From: Chitinophaga costaii
Lineage (GTDB): Bacteria; Bacteroidota; Bacteroidia; Chitinophagales; Chitinophagaceae
Assembly (NCBI RefSeq): GCF_900094705.1
Contig: NZ_FMAR01000011.1
Coordinates: 1-64,000 of the forward strand
Length of the DNA: 64,000 nt
Direction of reading: 5' to 3'
Positions within the stretch are counted from its first letter, which is position 1. Each line of letters opens with the position of its first letter. Both the position numbers and the translations under genes were made by a program. Shown in pieces: positions 16,417 to 25,455 of the stretch. The notes beneath the pieces were generated by a model. The model saw nothing but the letters and a program-made list of their open reading frames with translations, did no database searches and was not told the DNA's origin.

Positions 16417-19400
16417 CTAAAATTTAAATCCAAAAGAAGCATACAGCATATTGCCATCGTAAGAATGAGCCAGGCTGGCAGTGAGAACGAACATATCTAT
16501 AGGTGCGAAATAAATACCACCACCGTAGCCATCGTGCCATACGTGCGACACTTGGTCTTTTACCCACACGCGCCCCACGTCGTTAAAGCCGATAAGCCCT
16601 ACGGAACCGGGGAGAATATAATTGCGGAAGTCGAAGAGTTTCAGACGAAACTCTGAATTATTATACGCCAGGGCGCGACCTGCAAAACGATCGTTGCGGT
16701 AACCGCGCATATTATTATTGCCACTCAGGGTGAGGGCCTGGAAATATTCGTAATCGCCCCACAAAACCCCGCCGCCAAAGCGGGTCACGAAGGTAAGGCG
16801 GCCCGGCACACGGGTGCTGGCATAAAAGGTGATATCGGAACGAAGTACGGCAGTGTTCAGGGTAGATGCATTCCAGCCATGACGGCCCTGCAGCGTAGTA
16901 ACCCAGTTAACCCCTTTGGTGGGAAGTATTTCTTTGTCGCGGGTATCTATTTGGAAATGACCGGCCAATCCTACATAATTTTTGCTTTTATACACTCGGC
17001 CAGAATCCAGTCCATTCTGTGCAAAGTCGGTAATGAAGCGATTGTTGTTATCATCTTTATCAAACTCATAATGCTCTAACAGCGGTCCATATCCCAAATG
17101 TATATGGGGGCTCAGGTCATTGCGTAGCAGGGTGTTCAGTGAATAGAAGCTGTAGCGGCTTCGGTAGTAATAGATCTTGCGCCCATCGGATTTATCGAAC
17201 ACTGTTTCATTGCCGTATCCGAAGAAGTTTTGCACGTTATTCGGTGCCTTAGCGCGGCCATCTATTTCCAGGTCGGTGCGGCCTATCACGTCGGTAAAAA
17301 CACCGTTATAATGGAAATTCCAGGCACGGGTAGCCAAGGAGTGGGTGGCCGTAACGGTTTGTTTGGTAGCGAAGGGGCTTTTACGGAAGCCCTGCGTAAC
17401 AAACTGATACCCTAGTCCCAGCGAAACACCATCATCATAATTATAGCCTGCGGCCAGCATAGGCATGGCCCTGTTGTACTTAAACGCCAGGCGGTCGTAA
17501 CGGATCACTTCAGGGCGGTTGCTTAGTTTCTTCCTTTCGCTGTGATGAATATCGAAGCTATCGTTGCGCTGGGCCAGGTCATAGATCAATACTTTTTTAC
17601 CGGTACGTTGAAGAGCGCTATCGATATAAGTGTCTTTATCCTTACCGCCAATAATGCGGATACGGATGGGCGTTTTATCATCACCGCTCAGCACAAAACG
17701 GTCTTCGCCTCCCAGTCCATACAGGCGTACTTCTTTGGTGATGGCCGGATCAAATACGCGGGAGTACAGGTTTTGCTGTACTTCATCGTTCTTGCTGATC
17801 TTAAAAGCGTTTACCGACAGTTTACCCTCGGGCAAACGTTTTACCAGGAACAGTTCTTTTTTCTGGGAGCCGATCACGTCCACACCTTTGGAGATAAAAC
17901 GGTAATATTTATCCGTAGCCGCTTCCAGCTTGCTCCTGCGGGAAACCAGTTTATCGTAGATATGCTGGCCTTCTAACTGCTGAATAGTGTCGGGCATAGC
18001 GGATATGGCGTAGTGCAATACACTATCAGTCATCGCAGCAACAAAAGTGTTGGTGGCTTTTTTCCAGTCTTTTTCATCCAGCTCATTTAGTTGGGCGCGA
18101 TCTATGTGCGCTTCGCTGGTATTAAATCCTTTGATATTAGGGAAGTAAGTACGGAAGCCCTGTATGCGGGGCATTAAATAAGGCCTGGCTACTAAACGCG
18201 GTATCAGCCCTTCATTCACATAAAAAGCCTGATCGCGGTCGCGTGGAATGGGGTACCACTCTTTGCGGCCATCGTCTTTTTTCTTGGAATACCAGCGCCA
18301 TTGGTCGTCGTGGCGATCCCAATCGGCGATATACATATCCAAGACTCTCACTTTCAACAGCGCTTTTTGGTTCACCTGGTCGTCATTGTCCTTATAAATT
18401 TTATTGAGCATGTCGCCGGTATTAATGGTTTTGCCAGCTTTTATCGGTTCTCTTTCTTCCAGGAGGTATACATCGTTGGCCATTTCCCGGTATACGCCCA
18501 GGGCGGTATCGTCTGGCAAGTATACGAAGCGGGGGTTGGCATGGGGCACGCCGGCGGCTTCCGCCATGCGGGCTATCACTACCGGCGCGTAGGGCATGGC
18601 GCTAGACATGTTATCCTGCACGATGTCTTTGGCAAAGGTTTCCCGCAATGCTGGCGGGATGGCCGTTGCGGGGTATTTTTTCAGCGAGCGAAGCACCCAT
18701 TCATCGCCCTTTTTATCTTCCAGGCGCAGGGAATAGGTTTGCATACCGCCACCGCGTTTCAGGGGGCTTAGGCCCAGGTCCTGCAGGTGGGCCACCGGAA
18801 AATTTACCGGGGCGGCCCAGGTGGTACGGTAGTTTTCGCCAAACCAGAATCGATGTGCCTTGCTCACTTTATTATACTGCACATCAATAGGCATTGTAAA
18901 AAAAGGCTTTGTTACTGGCACTGGCGTGGGCAATGCCTCCCTGCCTCCCTGCCCGTTGTATTTAAAAAGATCCTTTGCAAAAACTGGTGTCTGCATATTC
19001 TCAACCGCAAAGTAGCGTACCCGCATGGTACTATCTTTCATATATTCCAGCATGGCGAAACCATTTTCATTGCTGGCAAACAAACTACCGGGGCCTTTGC
19101 GCACCCGGTTTTCCTTTGCACCCGCGCCACTTACGATGTAATAGTTTTTTTTGTCTTCGATATATTGCAGGGTGTGATCATGTCCGGAAACAAAGATTAC
19201 TGGCCCGTGATCGCTGAGTACCCTTTCAATTCCCTGTACCATTGCCTGGTAGTTAGGATTGGGCAAATCTTCCAGCGTACCAAATACGCCGCGTGCCAGT
19301 GGGTAAATAGAGCCAATAATAGGCAGCGGAATGTACAACCCAGGCTTCAGGTCTGTAAGCGGAAAGAGGTGTTGTTTAAAAGTATAATTGCCGCCATGCG

Positions 19401-20064
19401 GGCCATAACTGCGAAAGGGGTGGTGAGCGGCAAAGATGATGATCTTGCTGGGATTACGTTTGGCAATGTCTGCCACCGCGGCCAATACTTCATTTTTGCT
19501 CTTGCAGTCGCAATCAGATGTTTCGTTTGGCTTATCGTAGGGAAACAGCCACCACTCGCTATCGAAAAGCAGCAGCAAAATATCTTTTCCAATAGGTATG
19601 GGTACAGGACCGGGGCAGCCATCCTTGGGATAGAACGACACGTTGGCCAGGCCTAGCGAATCGATATATCGCTGTTGGTTTTTAATGGTATTCCAGCCAT
19701 CGGGTTTAGACCGTTTCCAGTCGTGGTTGCCCGGTATAAAAATGGCCTGTGATTGGGTGCCTTTCACCAGGCTTACCTGGTAATCGAGGATGGCGCGGGC
19801 GCTGGGAAAATTGGGCGACGACTCGTCCGGCAGGCCAAGGGGGTATACATTATCGCCGAGGTACACCACCGTATTGTGGGGATTACTAAAATCCACCATT
19901 CCTTTCAAGGCGTCTATCACGGGATGATGCCCATTTTTTAGCTCACCGGCGTCGCCAATGAGGATGATGCGTTGCTGCACACTATCGCCCGGCGCCTGCG
20001 CCCTGGCGATGCACATACCGGCCACCATGCCCCATACACACATCGCGAACTTAAATCCTCCCAT
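16417..20064 (-). CDS. Metallophosphoesterase fused to a BamA/D15-type outer-membrane barrel
   Basis: 1215 residues. A signal peptide (about 1-23, AQA cleavage) is followed by a calcineurin-like phosphoesterase domain with the dimetal motifs in order: GDAGE, GDNVY, GNHDW, AAHHP and SGHDHTLQY. The middle of about 500 residues includes YREMANDVYLLEER and DWDRHDDQWRWY. The last 350 or so residues form a beta-barrel with alternating aromatic strands and a terminal Phe (ASFGFKF), as in Omp85/D15 proteins. It probably inserts in the outer membrane with the phosphoesterase in the periplasm. It starts one base after the stop of the upstream lipoprotein gene, so translation is probably coupled. Confidence 0.9.
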   Translation of the reverse strand: MGGFKFAMCVWGMVAGMCIARAQAPGDSVQQRIILIGDAGELKNGHHPVIDALKGMVDFSNPHNTVVYLGDNVYPLGLPDESSPNFPSARAILDYQVSLVKGTQSQAIFIPGNHDWKRSKPDGWNTIKNQQRYIDSLGLANVSFYPKDGCPGPVPIPIGKDILLLLFDSEWWLFPYDKPNETSDCDCKSKNEVLAAVADIAKRNPSKIIIFAAHHPFRSYGPHGGNYTFKQHLFPLTDLKPGLYIPLPIIGSIYPLARGVFGTLEDLPNPNYQAMVQGIERVLSDHGPVIFVSGHDHTLQYIEDKKNYYIVSGAGAKENRVRKGPGSLFASNENGFAMLEYMKDSTMRVRYFAVENMQTPVFAKDLFKYNGQGGREALPTPVPVTKPFFTMPIDVQYNKVSKAHRFWFGENYRTTWAAPVNFPVAHLQDLGLSPLKRGGGMQTYSLRLEDKKGDEWVLRSLKKYPATAIPPALRETFAKDIVQDNMSSAMPYAPVVIARMAEAAGVPHANPRFVYLPDDTALGVYREMANDVYLLEEREPIKAGKTINTGDMLNKIYKDNDDQVNQKALLKVRVLDMYIADWDRHDDQWRWYSKKKDDGRKEWYPIPRDRDQAFYVNEGLIPRLVARPYLMPRIQGFRTYFPNIKGFNTSEAHIDRAQLNELDEKDWKKATNTFVAAMTDSVLHYAISAMPDTIQQLEGQHIYDKLVSRRSKLEAATDKYYRFISKGVDVIGSQKKELFLVKRLPEGKLSVNAFKISKNDEVQQNLYSRVFDPAITKEVRLYGLGGEDRFVLSGDDKTPIRIRIIGGKDKDTYIDSALQRTGKKVLIYDLAQRNDSFDIHHSERKKLSNRPEVIRYDRLAFKYNRAMPMLAAGYNYDDGVSLGLGYQFVTQGFRKSPFATKQTVTATHSLATRAWNFHYNGVFTDVIGRTDLEIDGRAKAPNNVQNFFGYGNETVFDKSDGRKIYYYRSRYSFYSLNTLLRNDLSPHIHLGYGPLLEHYEFDKDDNNNRFITDFAQNGLDSGRVYKSKNYVGLAGHFQIDTRDKEILPTKGVNWVTTLQGRHGWNASTLNTAVLRSDITFYASTRVPGRLTFVTRFGGGVLWGDYEYFQALTLSGNNNMRGYRNDRFAGRALAYNNSEFRLKLFDFRNYILPGSVGLIGFNDVGRVWVKDQVSHVWHDGYGGGIYFAPIDMFVLTASLAHSYDGNMLYASFGFKF

Positions 20065-20065
20065 G

Positions 20066-20932
20066 TTATTTCTTTATTGGCTTGTAGACTAATTTCATAA
20101 TATTGGCACTGCTCTGCTGTCCGCTCTCGTTGGATATATACATGTCGCCATTTGGTGCAAAGGCTAGTCCCTCTGGCTGGTTGTAAATGGTATGCCGCAG
20201 GGGGTACACTTCCTCTATTTTACCATCCAGGCTGGCTATGATCAGCAGGTGGTTTACGGATGCCAGGATATACAGTCGTTTTTCAATGGGATGAATGGCT
20301 GCTGCGGAGGGCCGGATGCGTTTGATGTCTTCCTTCACTTTATCCTGCACCGCTTTGCCGTCTAAGCTATATACGGGTTTTTTGTCGTACTGTAAGGTAG
20401 CCATATCAAACTGGTAGGCCGATGAGCGCTGCAGGTGTTTATCCTCTATACAGTTTTTGCACAATACCACAATATGATTGGTGCGGGGATCATAATAAGC
20501 CGCTTCAAACTCATGCTGGCCGGCCTGTTCTGCCGGAAATTCGTAGGCCATGGAGCTGGTACTGTCGGTAAACATATCTTTTACTACATACAGGCTGCCG
20601 TCGCTTTTGAGCACCACCCAGTCTTTACCCGTGAACAACACATCTTCATAATCGCCGCTTTTCGCAAACTTCCAATGCTGATAGCGCTTATCTGCACGGA
20701 TGTCCATCATATAAAGCCGGCCCTCTTCATCGTTCTCCCCGATAAAGTGTTGTTCATCTTGATAGAAAACGAGGCCAGATATTTCCTGCATGGATTCCCG
20801 CACCCGGAAGCGTTGCGGATGTGCAAGATCGTAAGTGGCAGGCGAAGGATCCGTATTTTGCTCCTCTTCCCCATTATTATGACAACTACTCAGTAACAAC
20901 AGTGAGAGGACTACAGTCAGGAGGTAACGCAT
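20066..20932 (-). CDS. SdiA-regulated-type beta-propeller lipoprotein
   Basis: A lipoprotein signal (LLLSSC, Cys17) is followed by a beta-propeller-like protein. EISGLVFYQDEQHFIGENDEEGRL (split at its middle), YEDVLF and the late NQPEGLAFAPNGDMYISNE strand fit the SdiA-regulated (YjiK-like) family. Members are lipid-anchored in the periplasm; ligand and function are unknown. It is the first gene of a two-gene operon with the phosphoesterase-barrel protein (one-base gap), which suggests that both act at the outer membrane. Confidence 0.88.
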   Translation of the reverse strand: MRYLLTVVLSLLLLSSCHNNGEEEQNTDPSPATYDLAHPQRFRVRESMQEISGLVFYQDEQHFIGENDEEGRLYMMDIRADKRYQHWKFAKSGDYEDVLFTGKDWVVLKSDGSLYVVKDMFTDSTSSMAYEFPAEQAGQHEFEAAYYDPRTNHIVVLCKNCIEDKHLQRSSAYQFDMATLQYDKKPVYSLDGKAVQDKVKEDIKRIRPSAAAIHPIEKRLYILASVNHLLIIASLDGKIEEVYPLRHTIYNQPEGLAFAPNGDMYISNESGQQSSANIMKLVYKPIKK

Positions 20933-21006
20933 AAACGGTTTTATCCAGTAAATTTATATTAAAATTGCCGTAAATTGCTAGCATCAGTATTGTCTAATTC
21001 ATTCAT

Positions 21007-22272
21007 ATGGAAGCAGAAATCATCATCAGCGCGGCTAAGCAGTATGTTACCAGGGAGTATACGGAGCATCCGCATCCTACGTTGGTGTACCATAACCTTA
21101 TGCACACCCAGCAAGTGGTGAAGATGGCTGCACAATTGGCTGCACACTACCATCTGTCTGATGAAGAGATGATGATTGTAATGGTGGCTGCATGGTTTCA
21201 TGATATTGGGTATCTGTATGGGGAAGGCAAGGGCCATGAGAACCGCAGCGCGGATATTGCCCGTACTTTCCTGGCAAAAAATGAGTTGCCAGAGCACATT
21301 CAACAACAGGTAGCTGGTTGCATACAGGCTACGCAAATTCCACAAAATCCTACTACCCTGCTGGAACAAATTGTTTGTGATGCAGACCTGGCGCACCTGG
21401 GCAGTAAGGATTTTAAAGACCGAAATAAATTGCTCCGCCACGAAATAGCCCTGGTATTTAACAAGGATATCTCTGGAGAAGAATGGACAGCAGGTTCTAT
21501 CGCTTTCCTCGAATCACACACTTATCATACGGCATATGCCAACGCCCTGCTGCGTCCTGCCAAAGAGGAAAACTTGCAAAAACTCAGGGATAAGCTGGCG
21601 AACAAACTGGCCAAACACGAAAAAGAACAGCCCGTAACTTTGGAGGAAGTGACAGCTGGTAAGGCCGGTAAGGCCAAAGAGGGGAAAAAAGATAAAAAAG
21701 AAGCAACTGCAGGCAAGCAAAAAGAGAAGGCCGCCAAACCCGACCGGGGCGTGGAAACCATGTTTCGCACCACCAGCACCAATCATATCCGCCTCAGCTC
21801 CATGGCCGACAGTAAGGCGCATATCATGATCTCGGTAAATTCTATCATCATTTCTATACTGCTCAGCGTATTGTTCCGCAAGCTGGACGACTATCCGAAC
21901 CTGGTGATACCTGGCCTTATTTTCCTGGCCACCAGCGTTACGACCATCGTATTTTCCGTACTGGCCACCCGCCCTAATGTAAACTCGGGCACTTTCAGTA
22001 AAGACGATATTGAAAACCAGCGCACCAACCTGCTTTTCTTCGGCAATTTCCATAAAATGCCCCTGGAAGACTACCAGTGGGGCATGACACAGATGATGAA
22101 TAACAGCGAATATTTGTATGGCAGCATGATCAAGGATATTTATTACCTGGGCGTAGTGCTGGGTAAAAAATACCGCCTGTTGCATAATGCATATAACGTA
22201 TTTATGTTTGGCCTCATCCTCTCGGTACTGGCTTTTATTGTGGCCGCCATCTTCTTTCCCGTAAGACAATAG
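21007..22272 (+). CDS. HD hydrolase fused to a Pycsar-effector-like transmembrane domain (DUF5706)
   Basis: The N-terminal 190 residues are an HD phosphohydrolase: His33, the His65-Asp66 pair in WFHDIGY and Asp125/Asp127 in CDADLAHLG supply the metal site. A Lys/Ala-rich linker (about 195-250) follows. The C-terminal 170 residues carry MFRTTSTNHIRLSSMADSKA (252-271), then HIMISVNSIIIS and two transmembrane helices, a spacer and a last transmembrane helix before the end. This pattern is the DUF5706/PycTM family, the membrane effectors of cyclic-pyrimidine (Pycsar) antiphage systems. No cyclase gene adjoins. A house-keeping nucleotide-signalling role is equally possible. The ppk1 gene starts 39 bases downstream in the same direction. 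Confidence 0.9.
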   Translation: MEAEIIISAAKQYVTREYTEHPHPTLVYHNLMHTQQVVKMAAQLAAHYHLSDEEMMIVMVAAWFHDIGYLYGEGKGHENRSADIARTFLAKNELPEHIQQQVAGCIQATQIPQNPTTLLEQIVCDADLAHLGSKDFKDRNKLLRHEIALVFNKDISGEEWTAGSIAFLESHTYHTAYANALLRPAKEENLQKLRDKLANKLAKHEKEQPVTLEEVTAGKAGKAKEGKKDKKEATAGKQKEKAAKPDRGVETMFRTTSTNHIRLSSMADSKAHIMISVNSIIISILLSVLFRKLDDYPNLVIPGLIFLATSVTTIVFSVLATRPNVNSGTFSKDDIENQRTNLLFFGNFHKMPLEDYQWGMTQMMNNSEYLYGSMIKDIYYLGVVLGKKYRLLHNAYNVFMFGLILSVLAFIVAAIFFPVRQ

Positions 22273-22311
22273 CCATCACTGCTCACCGCGCTTATCAACG
22301 ATCTTACAGCA

Positions 22312-24387
22312 ATGGACGCATTACCTGTTACACCAGCACCTTACCCGCTTTTTAGCCGCGATGGTAGTTGGTTAACTTTTAACGAACGCATACTGAACCT
22401 GGCAGCAGATCCCCGCGTGCCATTGTACGAGCGCATTCGTTTCCTGTCTATCTATTCTTCCAACCTCGATGAGTTTTTCCGGGTACGCATTCCCGCGCTC
22501 ATGGCGGTGAACAAGGTACTGCACACAGCCCCCGTGATCGATGAAACGCTTACGCCCGGTACGCTGGATGATATTTTACAGCAGGTGAGCGTACAGCAGG
22601 AGGCCTATGGCCACATCCTCACTACCCAACTGTTGCCGGCTTTGAATAAGGAAGGGGTACACGTGTACTACAAAGAGGAGCTATTGCCCGTGCATCTAGA
22701 ATTTATCCGCAACTATTTCCGCACCCGCGTGCTGTCGTATTTGCAGCCGGTATGGTTGCAGGGCAAGGCCGCCAGGCAGGTATTCCTGGAAAACAATGCC
22801 CTCTACCTGGCCGTGGCGCTGGCCAGCGGTGAGGAAGAAGAGTTTGCGATTGTAAACATCCCCGCAGTGCTGCCCCGCTTCCTGGAATTACCCAACACCG
22901 GAAACATGCACCATATTGTGCTGCTGGACGATGTTATCCGGCAGCATATGTCTTACCTTTTCCCTCAATACCGTATTACCGGCTGCTATAGCATTAAGAT
23001 TACCCGCGATGCAGAAATTGATCTTGACGAATTGAAAGGCGATATTCTGGAACAAATAGAAAGCGGAGTAAAGAAACGCGCCCTCGGTGTACCCACCCGT
23101 TTTTTGTACGATGCTGCTATGCCTTTGTACTTAAAGGAAATGCTGGCCGTTTTCTTTGCGCTACAGGAGGAGGAAATGATGCCTGGCGGGCGTTATCACA
23201 ACCTAAAAGACCTGGCAGACCTGCCCACCCCGGTGAAAAAACCCTCCTTCTTTTATAATAAGCTGCCGCCGGTACGGGTGCCCCGATTGGATCAGGAGGA
23301 ACATATCCTGGACAGCATATTGCAACGCGACATCCTCTTGCATACCCCTTATCAGCAATACGATTATATCCTGCGCTTTTTCAACGAAGCCGCTGTAGAC
23401 CCTGACGTGGAAGAAATTTATGTAACCTTTTACCGCATTGCCGCAGCCTCGCAGATCGCCAATGCCCTCATCAGCGCTGCGCGCAATGGCAAACAGGTGG
23501 TGGCCTTTGTGGAGCTGAAAGCCCGCTTCGACGAGACGAATAATATAAACTGGGCCAAGCAGCTCAAAGCCGCTGGGGTGAAGCTGGTATACAGCATACC
23601 CGGCATGAAGGTACATGCCAAGGTAGGCCTGGTAAAACGCCGCCGTGGCTGGAAAACAGACTATATCGGCCTGCTTTCCACAGGCAATTTGAATGAAACT
23701 ACCGCCCGCTTTTACGCCGATCATATCCTGCTCACCGCCCACAACGGCATGACCCAGGAAATGGAACTGCTTTTTATTTACCTGCAAAGCCGCAAGCAGC
23801 CCGCCGAATACAAATTCCTCGATTTTAAATACCTGCTGGTGGCCCGGTTTAATTTAACCCACCGCTTCACCGCGCTGATAGACCGTGAAATAGCCCATGC
23901 TAAAGCCGGCCGGCCCGCTCACATAACGGTGAAGGTGAATAACCTCCAGGAAAAGGCCATGATCTATAAACTGTACGAGGCCAGCGAGGCCGGTGTGCAG
24001 GTAGACCTTCTGGTACGCAGCATTTGCTGCCTGGTACCCGACCAGCCCTGCAGTGCCAACATTCGCGTGCGCCGCCTGGTAGATCGCTACCTGGAACACG
24101 CCAGGGTATTTGTTTTCCATAACAATGGGCAGGAAGATGTTTTCCTTGGTTCAGCAGACTGGATGGTGCGCAACCTCCACCGCCGCATAGAAGTGTGTTT
24201 CCCGGTGTTTAGCCTGGCGTTTAAAAAACAGCTGATCGATATACTGGCATTGCAAGTGGCAGATAACACCAATGCCGTGCGCCTGGATGCTCAATTGCAC
24301 AACCTACCCATCCTACCGCTGCCCGGCCAACCTGCTGTTAACGCACAAACGGCCATTTACGCTTATACGGAAGGCCTTTCACTGTGA
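22312..24387 (+). CDS. ppk1: Polyphosphate kinase 1
   Basis: Reversibly polymerises the gamma phosphate of ATP into inorganic polyphosphate. The N-terminal domain begins RDGSWLTFNERIL with YSSNLDEFFRVRI. The first catalytic domain has the autophosphorylated His435 in GMKVHAKVGLVKRR. The second has VDLLVRSICCLVP and FHNNGQEDVFLGSADWM. At 691 residues the protein is complete. It is co-oriented with the HD-PycTM gene upstream and a secreted thioredoxin-like gene 23 bases downstream, so all may be one transcript. Confidence 0.96.
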   Translation: MDALPVTPAPYPLFSRDGSWLTFNERILNLAADPRVPLYERIRFLSIYSSNLDEFFRVRIPALMAVNKVLHTAPVIDETLTPGTLDDILQQVSVQQEAYGHILTTQLLPALNKEGVHVYYKEELLPVHLEFIRNYFRTRVLSYLQPVWLQGKAARQVFLENNALYLAVALASGEEEEFAIVNIPAVLPRFLELPNTGNMHHIVLLDDVIRQHMSYLFPQYRITGCYSIKITRDAEIDLDELKGDILEQIESGVKKRALGVPTRFLYDAAMPLYLKEMLAVFFALQEEEMMPGGRYHNLKDLADLPTPVKKPSFFYNKLPPVRVPRLDQEEHILDSILQRDILLHTPYQQYDYILRFFNEAAVDPDVEEIYVTFYRIAAASQIANALISAARNGKQVVAFVELKARFDETNNINWAKQLKAAGVKLVYSIPGMKVHAKVGLVKRRRGWKTDYIGLLSTGNLNETTARFYADHILLTAHNGMTQEMELLFIYLQSRKQPAEYKFLDFKYLLVARFNLTHRFTALIDREIAHAKAGRPAHITVKVNNLQEKAMIYKLYEASEAGVQVDLLVRSICCLVPDQPCSANIRVRRLVDRYLEHARVFVFHNNGQEDVFLGSADWMVRNLHRRIEVCFPVFSLAFKKQLIDILALQVADNTNAVRLDAQLHNLPILPLPGQPAVNAQTAIYAYTEGLSL

Positions 24388-24410
24388 TCCTGATTTATTA
24401 ACTTAGTGAT

Positions 24411-24911
24411 ATGAAACCGTTCCTCCTTCTTTGCACCGCCCTGCTATGTAGCCTGGCCACTGCCCAAGCGCAGTCTAACGCTTATGATCATATTTACGAC
24501 CCAACTGCCAATGCAGCCGAAGACCTTAAAAAAGTATATGCCGAAGCCAGCGCCGCCCATAAAAATGTGCTGGTGCAAGTAGGTGGCAACTGGTGTATCT
24601 GGTGCAAACGCTTTTACAAGCTCACCACCGAAGATACCACCCTGAGCCGCACCGTAAATGCTAACTATATCGTGTATCACCTGAACTACAGCAAAGAGCA
24701 AAAAAACCTGCCTTTGCTAGCGCAGTTTGGCTACCCGCAGCGGTTTGGCTTCCCGGTGTTGCTGGTGCTGGATGCCAAAGGCAACCGCCTGCACACCCAG
24801 AATACAGGCTTGCTGGAAGAAGCAGATGGCTACAGCTCCAAGAAGGTGTTAGAAATGTTGAAGCAATGGTCGCCCGCAGCGCTAAACCCTAAGAATTACG
24901 TGAACGAATAA
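24411..24911 (+). CDS. Secreted thioredoxin-fold protein
   Basis: A signal peptide (ending AQAQ) is followed by a thioredoxin fold with an active-site motif WCIWC, Cys62 and Cys65, in GGNWCIWCKRF. The cis-Pro region is RFGFPVLLVLDAKG. This resembles DUF255/thioredoxin_7-like periplasmic thiol proteins rather than classical TrxA. The likely role is disulfide reduction or exchange in the periplasm. It follows ppk1 by 23 bases and precedes the DUF4442 gene by 5 bases, suggesting an operon. Confidence 0.9.
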   Translation: MKPFLLLCTALLCSLATAQAQSNAYDHIYDPTANAAEDLKKVYAEASAAHKNVLVQVGGNWCIWCKRFYKLTTEDTTLSRTVNANYIVYHLNYSKEQKNLPLLAQFGYPQRFGFPVLLVLDAKGNRLHTQNTGLLEEADGYSSKKVLEMLKQWSPAALNPKNYVNE

Positions 24912-24916
24912 ACGCA

Positions 24917-25429
24917 ATGTCCTCTTCTTCCGGCATATTCCATCAAACTAAAATTGAGGCCTTTCTGCGTTTTGTACGCAGCCCTTTCAAGGCGTTCTTT
25001 TACTTTGCGGCGAAATTGCCGGCAGCCTGGCTGGCGGGTGTGCGCGTGCAGGCACTCAGTACGGAGGAATGTACCACCAGCGTACCCTTTCGCTGGCTGT
25101 CTCAAAACCCTTTCCGCTCTACTTACTTTGCCTGCCTGGCCATGGCCGGGGAGCTAAGTAACGGCCTGCTGGCCATGCTGTATGTGCAGGCAGCCCCCCG
25201 CCGCGTATCTATGCTGGTGGTGCATGTAGCGGCCACCTTTCACAAAAAGGCCGTGTCCAGAACCACTTTTCATTGTGCCGACGGACAGCGTATAGCCGAT
25301 GCCATTGCGCAAACCATCTCCACCGGCCAGCCGGTAACCCTGGTTACCCAGGCCGAAGGGCACAGCGACAATGGTACGCCCATTGCAAGTTTTATCATCA
25401 CCTGGTCGTTTAAGGCGGCTGCTCCATAA
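24917..25429 (+). CDS. DUF4442 hotdog-fold protein (putative thioesterase)
   Basis: 170 residues. The segment NPFRSTYFACLAMAGELSNG, the VSMLVVHVAATFHKKA strand and the final IASFIITWSFKA match DUF4442, a hotdog-fold family related to acyl-CoA thioesterases. No signal peptide; probably cytoplasmic. Substrate unknown. Only 5 bases separate it from the thioredoxin-like gene. Confidence 0.85.
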   Translation: MSSSSGIFHQTKIEAFLRFVRSPFKAFFYFAAKLPAAWLAGVRVQALSTEECTTSVPFRWLSQNPFRSTYFACLAMAGELSNGLLAMLYVQAAPRRVSMLVVHVAATFHKKAVSRTTFHCADGQRIADAIAQTISTGQPVTLVTQAEGHSDNGTPIASFIITWSFKAAAP

Positions 25430-25455
25430 CTCCACTTTTTTTACAATCGCACTTT

